A stretch of DNA of 64,000 nt from Brachypodius melanocephalos (GCA_013398615.1 VZSR01000514.1:3196669-3260668), one strand, 5' to 3'; shown: positions 12,024-23,688, numbered from the stretch's first letter. Made by a program: numbers and translations. The notes: generated from the sequence alone by a model not told the origin.

Positions 12024-13513
12024 TGACTTATGGCATGAAGCAGCAGCTTGGTCTGAGAATCATGAAACAGAAACCATTCACCATTCTTTTGGAATGATTC
12101 AGTGACAAAGAGAGAGAAAATGATGCCAAAGTTTAGAAAACACCATCCTGACCTCTCTGTGTCAGGTAGAATTACCCTTTCCTGCTAGTTTGGGTCAAAA
12201 CTAACAAGTAAAATGATTTACAATGGCAGGACTCATCAGCCTGTGCCTCATCCACCTGCCCAGCCAAGTGTCTGGGAAGCACTGGCTGAACCCAGGAGCT
12301 CTGCACTTGTTCCAGTTCATTCCCAGTCAAGCCAAGCGAGGCATACACACCATTTGAAACTGCCTGCACATGCTCTTTGAATGAATGACAAGCAGAAAAG
12401 GAAACTCCAAATCAGAAACCAGAGCCTCATTTCCAATGACTGACCTTTTGAGGAACCCCTCAAGTAAGCAGCATCTTGCCTGTCTATTCTTGCTTTACTT
12501 TTCCCCACTCTGCATTGCCAAAAAAGTAATATTTTGAATAAAGATGAGAATTTTTTGCTTTTAAAATTTACTTGTAGAGAGTCCTGCAGGGGAGCTCTGA
12601 GCCTCCTATAAAAGACCTCTTGGAATTTTGGCCTCCAGTTGTCTGAGACATTCAGAAAATCTCTTCCACATCAGCTGGGACTTTCAAATTACCTCGTGTA
12701 GCACCAGGCACAGTCTACATAGGACTGATTAAAATATGTTCACCTGGTAAATGAGAGCTTACCTATCTTGAAAATCGACTATAATTTGGAGACAATGTGT
12801 CCCACTCTTCATTTCTGCTTGACCATGTTCTCTTTTGCTGCACTGTTCTCTGTGTAGGCAGCTTGGTCCCACTCCTCTTCCCCTCTACTGTTTCTCTCTC
12901 AAAAATGCAAACACTCAGCTGTTCATCAGGAGCCTGCTGTTTCCTAGACGTTTTATTACCAGCCTTGTGACACTGGCAATTTGGATCATTTTGCTCTGAG
13001 CATATTTCATTGTGCAATTATGGTATCAGGACTGTGTCAGGTGAGCTATACAAATGATACTTTGAATGTCTCTTTGGGGGTTTTGCCTGTGTGTGGTGTT
13101 GTTTTGGTTTGCTTCTATCGAGCTTCAGTCTCAGAAATAATAGACTGCTCATTTATTCCCTGGGTTTTAACAACCACCATGGTAACTATCAGAAACCACA
13201 GTTACACAACGTTGCACACCTTCATTTATTATTTCAATGCTGCCTTCTGAGCTTTATCGTGGAAATGGGCTAAGTGGGTTAAATGCAGGTAAAAGGTGGC
13301 CAAAGAGGATTAAAGCCAAGACCACCACTCTCTGTCATGGTCAGAAACTCACTTTTCAGAATCTATCCTTGATTTACTAACAGCTGTGTTGGAAGTAACA
13401 GGATTTAATGACAGAGTGGCTGAGTTGCCAAAGGTTCCACTCAGAAAGAAAAGAAATTAGGAGAGGTCTTCTGACCATAAACACTAGAATTAGCACTACC
13501 CCAGGCTATCCAA

Positions 13514-13528
13514 ATAATCCAGGATTAT
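13514..13528. promoter_or_regulatory. Palindromic pair of TAATCC homeodomain-type sites
   Basis: ATAATCC and GGATTAT are perfect inverted copies separated by a single A. TAATCC is the core recognised by K50 homeodomains of the OTX, CRX, PITX and GSC type. The two cores face each other as TAAT-5 bp-ATTA. Binding is only inferred from the motif, and such a 15-mer may occur by chance. Confidence 0.25.
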
Positions 13529-13715
13529 AGTTCTAAATTATGTTTAGTCAAGAACTAGAAGCAAAGAGATAAAATCTGTTTTTAGAAGAAGTTTCTCTGA
13601 CAAAAAAGGAAAAATGGCCTGTTGGATGGATAATTTCCTTCCCGGTCTCTTCTTTCACTTGCCCCATCACTCTGGGCAAACCTCTGTTTATCTTGTTAGA
13701 AATTAACCTTAAAGG

Positions 13716-13739
13716 AAAAAAAAAAAAAAAAAGAAAGAA
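13716..13739. repeat. A-rich homopolymer run
   Basis: Seventeen uninterrupted A residues (13716-13732) followed by GAAAGAAA. It looks like a simple A-rich tract. No retrogene body or CR1 tail lies next to it. Confidence 0.85.
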
Positions 13740-16326
13740 AAATTCAGCCCCCAAAAAACATACCCAAACCCTAACTTAATGATTTATTTCCCCAAGAGAC
13801 TTGTGTACTTTATCTGTGGAGCAACTCTCTACATACAGGCTTCTATTTTCTTGTTTCCCTTTAGGGGGTATTAACTATGTAAACAACTTCAAAACAAAGA
13901 GGCAGGATTGTTTCATTAGGGAAAACCATCCCTGCTTCCAAAGGCCTCCTGGGAAGCAGGAGAAGTTCATTAAAGTGGGGGTGATGCAAAGGCTTTGTGC
14001 TCAAGCAGAAATGGAACCACCATGAAACATTAATGACCTCAATGCATTAGCAAATCTCAAACCAGAGTAGAATTATGCCGCCTCTGGGGACCCCAGTGCA
14101 CCTCCTTGGATTTTGTTTTTTAATGCTAGGGAAGATCTAGCCTTCAAATTTTAATTTCAAGAGTAAGACACTTTGATGGTGTGAACTGCAGGAGGCAATC
14201 AGGCTGGCCCTGGGCCACTGCCATGGAGAGAGTCCTCACTGTAGACGCTGCCCTTGCTCCAGTCAGTGGCATTGCCAAGACAGAGCTACTTAATGCATCT
14301 AGCCACATAAAGGCTCACCTGATTTCTTTTCCTTTTGGTTCTCCATGAGCAGAGTCCACTGCTGAATCACTTTTCTTGCTTTGATAAGTAACCACATGCT
14401 GGCCATTTGTAAAGCACTCAAAAGACATTTGGCAGTGTCACGTCAACAGTAGGCAATAGTTCCAGGCTGTATTAATCCCAGTGGAAATTACTGTACAGGT
14501 CTCTCCTGTGAGTTATGATCTCTATTAAAGTTGGGTGACATTTCTCCAAGGAATACTTTGTTCAGCAATGGCAGGAAAAATCACAATTTCAGATGCATTG
14601 AAACCCTGCAGAACAATTTATGCTGAAATCTGCAAACATTATCAATCTGAAGAAAAACATATACCTCTCTCCCTAAGAAATTTAGTTTAGAAATGATGGA
14701 TCAAGTTTGCTTAAAAGTTGCTATTGAAAAAGGAGAACAAGACTGTGATGACAGGTGATGTCTTCCTCAACTTTTGAGTTCTTTTGTCTTCCCTTCCTCT
14801 ACTAGCACAGGGTGGAGGGAGCAGGTCTCACCTGGATGACAGAGCTTTCAGGACTGGAGAATGTGAAGAATCTGGGGAGTGTGCCTGTGATATGGATTGT
14901 TTGGGAAGAAGGTACATGGTGCAGTCCACTGCTTCTCATCTTGGGCAATGTGTGTGTCCTTGAAAGGCAGGAGAGGTCATCCTGAGCCAAAATAAGGGAC
15001 CAGCCAGCCCAGGGCCCTCCTTTTGGCAGTGGCTGTGTGCAAAGGCTCATGGACAAGTCTGTGAGATACTTCTTTCCTTATACTCTGCCTGCTTCCAACA
15101 GGAATAGGCTTGGGACTTTCTGAGTCTGATGGGGTTTGTGTAACTTGTAACCCTGAAAGGATCTTTTCCAAGCACCTCAGCAGTTTCTCTTGACCTCTGT
15201 CTGAGCCCACAGCATCCTTCAGTAAAGGACACTTCACCCTGTGGTGGCTTGCTCAGACTGAGAACCACCAGTCTTGAAGAGAAGGAGGCTAACATTTCTC
15301 CTCATTGTTCTTGTTTGCTCTTTTTAGATACACAGCTGTCTTTGGACTCAAATGACAATGAAATTTCTATGGTACAACAATTGCCTGTGGTGCATGAAGC
15401 GTGTTGGGATTGCCTGAGCCAAAGAACTAATAGTTCAGTGCTATGTCTGCTGCTATTTTGCTGATGCCAACTGAGCTGCTGCTCTTTATTTCAGCCCTAA
15501 AGTTAGCCAAGAACATCAGATCCCACACCAGCAAGATCCACAAAGCACCCATGGTATGAAGTTCCCACTGTGCCATGATGCCTGAATGGCTCTGGTTGGG
15601 AAGGTCAGGATGGAGACAAAAATGCAGCTGTGCTCACTCACCTTTGCAAGGTGTCAGTAACTGGCAAGGACATTAAATACTCCTTACTACAACAGAGCTG
15701 AGCAGCTCTAGACAGCAGCTGTGTGTATGGAGAGGGAGTATCTGAGGGAGTGTCTTCACACTGGCAATCATTCTGAGCTCTAATTTGATTTCAATTCTTT
15801 GTCCAGACTCAATATTAAGAATTATCCCTCTTTAAAAAAAAAAAACCTGGCATGGGTGAAATTCACGCTAATCCCACAGAAACTGCATTCTTAGGTTTTG
15901 AGTAACTTTTTTTCATAAAACAAATGAAATGTTAAGAATACCTTTACCTTTGTAGACACATGATGTAGTGCATTTCCTGTTTGTCTGAAGGATAAGTTCT
16001 TGTATGAAGCAAGGCTTTTATTCGTGTTTTAAACTTTAATGTTGGTTAAAAAGTAATAATGCATCTATGAGGCATGGTTATGGAGGTAAATATTTAAAGG
16101 AATTGCATAAATCTGCTGTGTATCAGAGGCAAGGGTTTGGGAAGGATGCTTCCAAATTTGGAAAAGAACATTTTTATTTTTTGTGTAGTGGATCAAGTAG
16201 CAGTCCATCCTCTGCCTTCCCCCAGACATAAATCCAGTGTACATATTCACATATTTAAAGCCTTTAAAGAATAATGTGACTGGAAACATGCTTTTATAGC
16301 AAAGGTAATAATGAAATTAAAATAGG

Positions 16327-16353
16327 CTTCCCTTATTCTGCCAATAAGGGAAG
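16327..16353. other. Perfect 11-bp stem-loop
   Basis: CTTCCCTTATT (16327-16337) and AATAAGGGAAG (16343-16353) are exact reverse complements around a 5-nt CTGCC loop. In plus-strand RNA the stem continues outward through a G-U pair, a G-C and an A-U. It ends about 180 bp upstream of a CR1 fragment. It is too short for a microRNA precursor and lacks a T-run to suggest a terminator. Confidence 0.55.
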
Positions 16354-16534
16354 TCTGTTAAAGAGCAGTGTGTAACTGCAGCACATGGAGAATTGGGACC
16401 CAAGACTGGGCACTGGTGTCATTAGCAAGTCCCAGTGATATGCTGTAACACTTCAAAGGGAGCTTTCTGGTCCACAAGTGGGATCTGTTCTTTCTGTTCA
16501 CAGTATTTTGAAGATGTGGAAACAGACAAGGACT

Positions 16535-16807
16535 TTTCACACTTTTCATGGTAAGTGGCAACAGGCGCAAAATGGAACAGAGAAAGTTCCACCTGAGTAT
16601 GAGGAAGAACTTCCTTACTTTGAGGGTGACAGAACACTGGAACAAGCTGCTCAGACATGTTGTGGAATCCTTTTCTCTGGCATTATTCAGCACTGTACTG
16701 GACACAACCCTGTGCAGTCTGCTCTGGGTGAGCCTGCTTTAGCAGGGAGGTTGGACTAGATGATCTCCAGAGGTCCCTCCCAACCACAACCATTCTGTGA
16801 TTCTGTG
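16535..16807 (+). mobile_element. CR1 LINE, 5'-truncated 3' end, diverged
   Basis: A second CR1 3' end on the same strand. It carries the diagnostic run GGTTGGACTAGATGATCTCC (about 16749-16768), then AGAGGTCCCTCCCAACC and two ATTCTGTG octamers (16792-16807). Upstream, the block around GAACACTGGAACAAGCTGCTCAG (about 16632-16654) matches the widespread CR1 motif for an aligned C-terminal segment. Wording differs clearly from the copy at 11.7 kb, so the two belong to different subfamilies. More substitutions and at least one frame disruption suggest greater age. The start is approximate. Confidence 0.88.
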
Positions 16808-17841
16808 ATACCAGAAAATTTCCAGAGGCATACACATTTCCACCTTGCTGTGTTTGGCAGCAGATCTAAGTCCATGTTTTCAGAACTTTCCAGTTTAACA
16901 CCAACTGCATTTTCCTTTCCTTTGCAGTTGGAAAAAAACCACAATAAGCTGGAATAGATCGCTCTGTTCACAGCAAGAATATGAAAAAGCCCTTGTTCAG
17001 AATTTCTATTCATTTATTTTGCTTTCTCTGAAACCCTAATACCAGTTTGTGCATTCATTAGTTCTTATTTAAAAAAAATAACAACACCCCAAAATGTAAT
17101 TTAATTACTAATAGAACTGTGATTAAATTTGGCCTTTCACTTTCCTTCAGAGTCAACCTCCTCAATTCCATCTCCCCAATGGCTCTCTCTGCAGTATCGA
17201 TTCAGTACTGTTAACCTTTCTTTATTACTTGTTTATGTTTCCCAATCAGTTTAAAAACATCAATAAGAGGCTTTTTAAAAAGGACAGAAGCAACAAATAG
17301 AGAGACATTGAGGAAAGGTCAGGGATGCAGAAGGCAGTGCCTGCTTCGTGGAAGGAGCAAACAGACAGCACAGAAAGGTTAGTGGTCCTGCTGCTGAAGT
17401 GAAAGAAGGATTTGTTTATTCCACAGAAATGTCTGCTCCTGGTGTAGCTCCAGAAGCAGACACAAACATCTGTTCAGCCCAGTCTGAGCTTTGGGGTACT
17501 GGAGAGGGCTGGACGTAGCAACAGGCTGAGATGGTCTGCAGGATCTTTCCCTTCAGGGATCAGGGAGCTTTAGGTGTGTTGTGTTGATTCTACTTTCTGT
17601 TTGAGCATAAACCCGATCTGAGGGCACAGCCTGCTCTGCCCAGGGCTGTGCTGGGTGTAGATGTGGTGGTTGGCTGTGGCAAGGAATATGTTTACATCAG
17701 TGTGTGACTGAGGGCATGCAGCCATCAGCATTTATGTCCTCAGGCCAAGCACCGTGAAGAACACCAGGATGGCTTTCTCTGTTTTGTGTCTGCTGAACTA
17801 GGAAAGCACTCCAGCCCAGAGGAACTGGTTCATGATCCTCT

Positions 17842-17866
17842 GCCTCCTCCTCCTCCTCCTCTTCTT
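17842..17866. repeat. Short TCC trinucleotide repeat
   Basis: About seven TCC units grade into TCTTCTT. It forms a pyrimidine-only tract of roughly 25 bp and encodes only a Gly/Arg-rich chance frame on the minus strand. Confidence 0.8.
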
Positions 17867-19040
17867 GGCTCATAAAGCTGTGCTCTAGGCAACTTGGAGT
17901 TCACTCCCAGATCAAATCCTCTCCTGAGTGGTCCTACTCTATTTGCTTTGAAAGGAACAAAGGATTGAGCCATTATAGTGGTAAATTTTTCAATTACTTC
18001 AAGGGAAATGTAAATCCTGCTCAAAGGTCTCCATCAACAGGAGAAGCCCATTAAGGCCTTCCCATTCTTGGCTCCCCAGAGACATCATAGCACATGGAGA
18101 GCAGAAGGTTCGTGTGGTGGAGAAGGGGAAGAGACACCTTGTCCACCCCCAGCTTCCTGAAGTATTAAAGACTCCTGGCCCTTGAAAGATAAGTGCTTCT
18201 CACTGCTTGCTCTGGTGTTATCACTGCCACAAGCAAACCACGCCATTCCTCTGTCTTCAAGACTGGTTTCAGATTTTTCTGGTCTCCAGAAACTCTGTCT
18301 TATACTGGAGAAGGTTTTTCCAATGAAATAGTAAGAAAATACTTACTATCTTTTTCCTTTTCATGGTTTAAAAGCTGTAATACCTTTAGCTTCAAGAAAG
18401 CAATCTCCTGCCCTGAAGACTTCCCTCTTTTGCAGTGCAGAAAATGTTATCTGACATGGAGAAGACCTCCATTCCACACACTCAGCTTCTGCCTGAATGA
18501 CCTTCCTCCACACTGCTTATTCTCTTATTTGGAAATGAGTTTGTCACCCAATCAGAGAACAAAAAGGAAGTCTAAATCAACAGTGAATGATGAGTGGAAC
18601 ACACACATCTCTTACACCCAGACAGTTACATGACAGTTCCAGTCCTTGGTGACAGTGATTTAAGAACCAGCTGATTATAATAGATAGGCAATAAATCTTC
18701 ATAAACAAAAACAAAACAATAACAAAACCTCTCCTTGGTGATTCTGAAGAACTGCAAGTGTTTAATCTCCAGGAGATGGTAGGATAAATGTTTTACTCAG
18801 AGAGATGGTGGAATAAATGGTTAAAAACAGTGTGACAAAACTCATTTCAGCAGCAGAGAGAAATAACAGCTGAGCCTTTCAAGGCAGTGGTTAGCAGTGA
18901 TTCATAGGGACCTAAGCATCTTCCTTTTGAGGTCACTCTTTAGACCAGGAAAGTCAAGACATTGACAGTCAAGATGGGTTAACTGAGGGGATTTAGAATC
19001 ACTTTCTTTAGGTATTATTAGGGAAGAGATTTTTGCTATA

Positions 19041-19058
19041 TTTTTTTTTTTTTTTTTT
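19041..19058. repeat. Poly(T) run, 18 bp
   Basis: Eighteen uninterrupted T residues. No retrogene body or target-site duplication was seen beside it. Confidence 0.9.
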
Positions 19059-20340
19059 ACAAACAGTGGCTCTGCCTTTCTTAGATCCCTGGTGCAGATC
19101 ATCTTAGATGTATAGGTTCAAGCTGAACACATTTCACTTATGCAAATGATAACCCAGCAGAGATTTCCAGACTATTGGAAACAAGACATTGCTAGGAGTA
19201 GGAGCAATATCAGGAACTATGCTTTTCAGTAATCAAACAACACACATCATAAGAAACCCTCAGAGGAGAAGCAGCAGAATATAGTTTGTAGGCTGTGCTA
19301 GCAGAAAAGACTGTATTACAAATGAAAGCCAGTTCTTCATCTTACCTATTAACAATGGATCAAAATTCCAACTTTCAAAATCAATGCACATAATCTTAGA
19401 TCAGTCAAATTAAAATTTTGAAGAAAAAAAAAAGATAAAAGTACTAGGAGTGTGATGGAGTATTAGAGGACCACATTAAGAAGGAACATGTAGACTCACT
19501 GTCCTAGATGCCTTCTCATCAGGGATGCCTTTGTAGAAGATATGTTGGTCCAAGCATATATTTTGTGTTGCTTAATTAGCTATCAATTAGTAATATCAAT
19601 GAAATAGTTTTTATATTCAAGCCAACCTGAATAGGTCCTTCTGAATCTGGAGAATCAGTCAGGGAGGAATCATTGAGCAAAAGGAGTGACGTGAAAGTGG
19701 AGCCCAGGCTCTTGGCTCTACTCTGAAAAAAATCAATGCTTAACCAGCTCTTGGTTCCTTAATGAAGCACTTTTACCCCTTCAGACATATTCTGATGTGG
19801 CTCAGTGTAGTCTGTAAACACAAATAGAATTGTTTTTAACCTGGGACTCTACATACCATTTTCAGGAAAAATCCAACTGATCCACAATGAAGTAGTTGTC
19901 TGTAATTGTGATTATGTACTGTTGACAATTTGTCTAACCAAAAGAAAGAAAGTAACCAAGGAAATTTTATGAAATCAATTAAGTGGAAAGAAAAGGAGAA
20001 GATGGATAATAAGATGCTCTAAATATCAAGAGTTTCATTTATGTGAACTGTGCTGCAGGATAGATTGAGCATTTATGGGGGGGGCAGAGGATATCCTGCC
20101 TTGGCAACATCCTACCTCCATCTTCCCTTGAGAGACCACTGATCTCAGTCAGTAGAGATCAGATTGAAGGTATAAATAGTTGACATATCAGCAGTGCATT
20201 AGGAACCTGGAAGAAAATTTTCTTCTCTATCCTTACATCGTGTGATGGAGGACACTTGAAGAACACAAAGGTGATTTTTGAGGAGAAAACTCAAGAGATG
20301 GGCAATCTTAAATTCTTCTACTGCAAGGTATGTATGCATA

Positions 20341-20510
20341 TAACTTCTGCAAGGATGCTGTGAGAGTGGTCAAACACTGGAACAGGCTGTCCTGGGAGGA
20401 TGCAGAGGCTCCATGCCTGGTGATGAGCAGGTCCTGGGTGAGCTGCTCCAGCTGGCCCTGCTTTGGGAAGGGGGTTTGGATTAGCCTTGCCTGGGGAAGT
20501 TATGCTGTGA
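20341..20510 (+). mobile_element. Degraded CR1 LINE fragment
   Basis: The block around GTGGTCAAACACTGGAACAG (about 20355-20374) followed by GCTGTCCTGGGAGGATGCAG aligns by eye to the CR1 segment that in good copies reads as a GAACAGGCTGCCCAGGGAGG motif. Further on, CCTGGGTGAGCTGCTCCAGC and a GGGGGTTTGGATTAG block correspond to the part before the 3' tail. The ATTCTGTG octamers are no longer recognisable, which points to an old copy. Both boundaries are approximate. Confidence 0.65.
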
Positions 20511-21172
20511 TATTTGATACTTAGGTAATTTTCTTGCTCACAAATGCGTGGTCTGAATGACTAAACAAACAGTAATTCTAAGAGAAGAAAAAATTAATAA
20601 AGACCTGACAAGGAAAATAAAGAGATTAACAATAAGTAACTCCTAAATTTCAGCTATACTGACACTGATTTACTTTGTGTAGACAACTGCTCACCCATTT
20701 CTAAAGTAACCTTTTATCATAGCTTATGATTTTAATTTTTTCTGAATAACAAGACCTGATTTAAGCTGGTGTAAACTGTTGCCTTGTTCAGTTTTTGCTA
20801 GCTGCTCCTTGCTTCGTCACACTCTATTAGTCCTAGCTATGCTTTGCTCCATTTCTTGAGCTCACTGTATTGTCCAGCTGTTTCTCTGCTTTGCTGCCAG
20901 ATTTTGCTACTTTAGTGCCTGTGGGAGTGGAGAAGAATGCACGAGTATCAGCTCAGCTCACAGGAAATTAGGGAGTAGCTTTTTCTGTTCATACAGCTGC
21001 AAAATCTCCTGCTCCTCCATGTCCCATCTGTAGCCTTTGAACTACGTTGCTAGGAGGGACTGTCTAAAATTAATGGGATGCCCAGACATAGTTAATTAGC
21101 TCCAATTTCTTTACACTACTATGAACACAACCTTCACCTCCTTTACTATGTAATTTCTAATTTTTCAATTAT
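20511..21172. other. Non-coding stretch left of the gap
   Basis: AT-rich DNA with no open frame worth reporting, no repeat and no recognised element. I see nothing in it. Confidence 0.6.
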
Positions 21173-21272
21173 NNNNNNNNNNNNNNNNNNNNNNNNNNNN
21201 NNNNNNNNNNNNNNNNNNNNNNNNNNNNNNNNNNNNNNNNNNNNNNNNNNNNNNNNNNNNNNNNNNNNNNNN
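21173..21272. other. Assembly gap of 100 N
   Basis: Exactly 100 N residues. Assemblers commonly use this fixed length for a gap of unknown size, so the true missing sequence may be longer or shorter. Features should not be inferred across it. Flanks are ordinary AT-rich DNA on both sides. Confidence 0.99.
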
Positions 21273-23228
21273 GATATAAGAATTTTGCCTTTATACAAGT
21301 CTTTTCTGTGCATCTAAGCCTTTGTCTAGAAATGGTCAGAAACAGATGATGGGCAGAGTCATTTTTATCAGGACTCTCTGTCTAAGCCATTACCAGTTCC
21401 CACAAACAGATTGTACGAGAAAATCGGGACCTGAGTGAAAAAATGAGGTTGGAAATAAACTCCTTTTCTTTTGAGTATCTTCTTGAGCAAGAAGCAATGC
21501 CTCATATTAAGCTGCACCACAATTCCTGAAATACTCAGGAGTGCTTTTCCTTCAGGAAGGAATATGTAACTGTATGTAATGGTATTAGCTGTTAATCCTT
21601 GCTATAATATTTATGTTTTAGGACAACTGGTGTCACTGTACAGTCCCTCTGTGTACACATAGCAAAAGAAAATCCCTATCTCAAACACCATACTGTTCAA
21701 ATTGACAAGGCAGACAAAGGAACAAGAGACTCTCATGATCCTCATCTTAGAGCTAAAAATTCAAACCTTGGGGACATTAGACAAGTATTTTGTTGTCATA
21801 AAGGGGTTTGCTGATGAATAGGGAGATGAATGGAATCTCAGGTTCATGTTTAACTGTAACTAAATCAGTTTGGAAAAATTATTTGGAGAAACACAATCCA
21901 GCAGTGAGTGATCTTCTGGATTTAACTCATTCAGCACTGTAGGACAAGATGCCAGAAAGAATCACGTGGGTATGACACACAGAGAAATATCTGCTTATGA
22001 TATTTCATCCTTATTATGGTATCAAAATACCATCCTTATTATGCTATGATAATGTTGCAATTTGGTTTAGCTCTCAAATCAGAAAATTAGAAAGGAGGAA
22101 AATACAGACTGGAAAACCTGTGATAAATATGTTTTTGAGATGTACATCTGAGTGTGTTTTATGAAAGGATCTTGATAATTCTTTTGTTGGGGTATGTTGC
22201 CTAGCTAACACCATCACCAATCAACCTTTCTGCAGGGAGGGCTTGGCTATGAAGACACCTTCCTCTGGAATCTCAGCAATGAAACCCATTCCCATTCTCC
22301 TCCTGTCCACAACCAGCCCTCTCACACTCCCAGACCAGTCCTGTTTCTCCACCAGCAGCTTCCACAGCCTGTGAATCAAAGGCCTGTGCTGCCTCTTTAA
22401 AAAAATATTGGATCCAAGTGTCCAGCTGCACTGCTGCAGAAAACACAGCTATAAAGCATCTGGAAGCAGCTCAGGTCTTAACCTCCAGGGCAGAGAGCTT
22501 GGTGTGCTTGAAGACCTGAGCAGGGTCTCTTTGTGAAATACAAAGTTCAGTCTTTAGAATTTTAAAAAATTTAAGAAGGGGATAAAAAGGGACAATGTTC
22601 AGCAGTGCGGTGTTTCTGGCTATCAGCCAAAAGATACACCCTTAGGTTTAAAACAATGTTCTCTATATACTGGTACATTACTTGGGCACACACATATTCA
22701 TGAGTTTATTCATTACTCAGTCTTCTTTTGATGTTACAGGAACTCTTATTTGGTTTTAACCCCTGACTTGTCTGCATGGCATCCTCATTAGGTCAATATA
22801 TTGTATTCCTTCTTGTGGTTTCATCCTGTTGTTTCGAGCTCCCTGATAACAAGGAGTCAATAAATTCTTCCCTAATTTTTTCCTGGTGCTCTGGTTCTCC
22901 TCACTTATCACTTGGAGAGGTCAATCCACAGATGTGAGAAACAACAGGATGGAGCTAGTTGTTTTTGCACCATTCTCAGAGTTAAAAGCATTTTTAACAC
23001 TCCATATTTTGCTGAGGCCTATGATACATCCATCACAAGCTATACGTTGGATCCTTAAACTGATGGATTATTTTATACTAATGAGAAGTTAAAAGGAATT
23101 ATAAATTGTACCATATCAAAATACTTGTGGTTAATAGCAGCATGCAAAAGCTAATAACACAAAGAGGAGAGGCAATATTATAATGTCATTTATAACATCT
23201 ATGTGATTTTGTCAGAAAAATCCCCAAA
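21273..23228. other. Non-coding stretch between the gap and an LTR-like element
   Basis: No gene is recognised. A 17-bp near-identical direct repeat sits at 22006-22047. The part at 22800-22910 has an AATAAA in a context somewhat like a retroviral R-U5 boundary, but no matching ends were found, so it is not called. Confidence 0.55.
22006..22047. repeat. 17-bp direct repeat around a small inverted repeat
   Basis: CATCCTTATTATGGTAT (22006-22022) recurs as CATCCTTATTATGCTAT (22031-22047), matching at 16 of 17 positions with a 25-bp period. The join between them reads GGTAT-CAAA-ATACC, a 5-bp hairpin. A local tandem duplication is the simplest explanation. Confidence 0.7.
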
Positions 23229-23405
23229 TGCCAGAGGTTTATGTCCAAAAAGGAGACAGAGGAGTTCTACAACTTTATTCAAATGAAGGGGGAGAGTCCA
23301 TGGGGACACACACCCACGGGTTTTGTCCCTGGAGGTTTCAGAGGGCACAGCCTCCTTTCGTCCTATAACCCATAGTCCCCCTTGAACCTGTCACTTCACC
23401 CCAAA
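23222..23405 (-). repeat. Flanking direct repeats (CCCCAAA) of LTR-like element A
   Basis: CCCCAAA occurs at 23222-23228 directly before TG and again at 23399-23405 directly after CA. This is the arrangement expected of a target-site duplication around an integrated LTR. Seven bases is longer than the 4-6 bp usual for retroviral integrases, so one or two bases may match by chance. Confidence 0.5.
23229..23398 (-). mobile_element. Solo-LTR-like element A (endogenous retrovirus remnant)
   Basis: A 170-bp segment begins TG and ends CA and is bordered by matching 7-bp direct repeats. Read on the minus strand it contains AATAAAG (hexamer at 23279-23274) about 45 bp before its 3' end, as a polyadenylation signal would be placed near the R-U5 junction. 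The 12-mer CTTTATTCAAAT (plus strand, 23273-23284) is shared with element B at 54751-54762 at a similar offset from the start. No internal retroviral genes flank it, so a solo LTR left by recombination is the likely origin. At 170 bp it is short for an LTR. An internally deleted copy or another class of short element remains possible. Confidence 0.5.
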
Positions 23406-23660
23406 GTTCAGAAGCTGAGGTTTGTCTGTGTCAGGAGCCAGGCTGCCTGGGGTCTGTAACAAACCTGCTGCCCAGAGCCAGCAGGGACATTAAATCCCAT
23501 CTCAAAGAAGGTGACAGCCACGGCTTCACCCAGCAAACTGTTTGTAAAGATGTTGGCATTGGCTTTGCTCTCCCTGTGCTATCACAGTTATTGTGGCCAG
23601 TGTCTGATGACACCAGCCCTTGGTGCAAAGATCTTGCAGCTCCCGGGGGCAAAGCCCTGA

Positions 23661-23688
23661 GGAGGGAGGGAGGGAGGGATGGAGGGAG
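23661..23688 (+). repeat. GGGA repeat with G-quadruplex potential
   Basis: GGAGGGAGGGAGGGAGGGAT is followed by GGAGGGAG. More than four G-runs of three or more are separated by single bases, which meets the standard G-quadruplex pattern on the plus strand. The motif lies about 260 bp from LTR-like element A. No promoter features accompany it. Confidence 0.75.

Larger units (their letters stand above)
12024..16534. other. Non-coding stretch between two CR1 fragments
   Basis: No gene is recognised. Visible contents are a 15-bp palindrome of TAATCC/GGATTA (13514-13528), an A-rich run (13716-13739), a second A run (15834-15845) and a clean hairpin (16327-16353). Open frames are under 116 codons and composition-driven. 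The sequence is AT-rich, CpG-poor and otherwise unremarkable by eye. Confidence 0.6.
16810..20340. other. Non-coding stretch, no gene recognised
   Basis: Nothing coding is supported. The 146-codon frame at 18193-18633 has no familiar domain. Contents seen are a short TCC run (17842-17866), an 18-T run (19041-19058) and eight consecutive G (20077-20084). The part at 17400-17700 is richer in GC and contains GTTTATT, but I could not find matched LTR ends there. Confidence 0.55.

Noticed and set aside
12530..12545. TTTGAATAAAG, similar to the motif shared by the two LTR-like elements, in plus orientation
   Set aside because: No TATA box, terminal TG/CA pair or duplication was found around it. 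A short AT-rich match is likely by chance.
16547..16556. TGGTAAGTGG as a splice donor
   Set aside because: It lies inside a CR1 fragment with no matching exon or acceptor.
18193..18633. 146-codon plus-strand open frame
   Set aside because: No similarity recognised and no splice or promoter context.
22800..22910. AATAAA in a context like a retroviral R-U5 boundary, plus strand
   Set aside because: I could not find TG...CA ends or a flanking duplication, so the resemblance is too weak to call an LTR.
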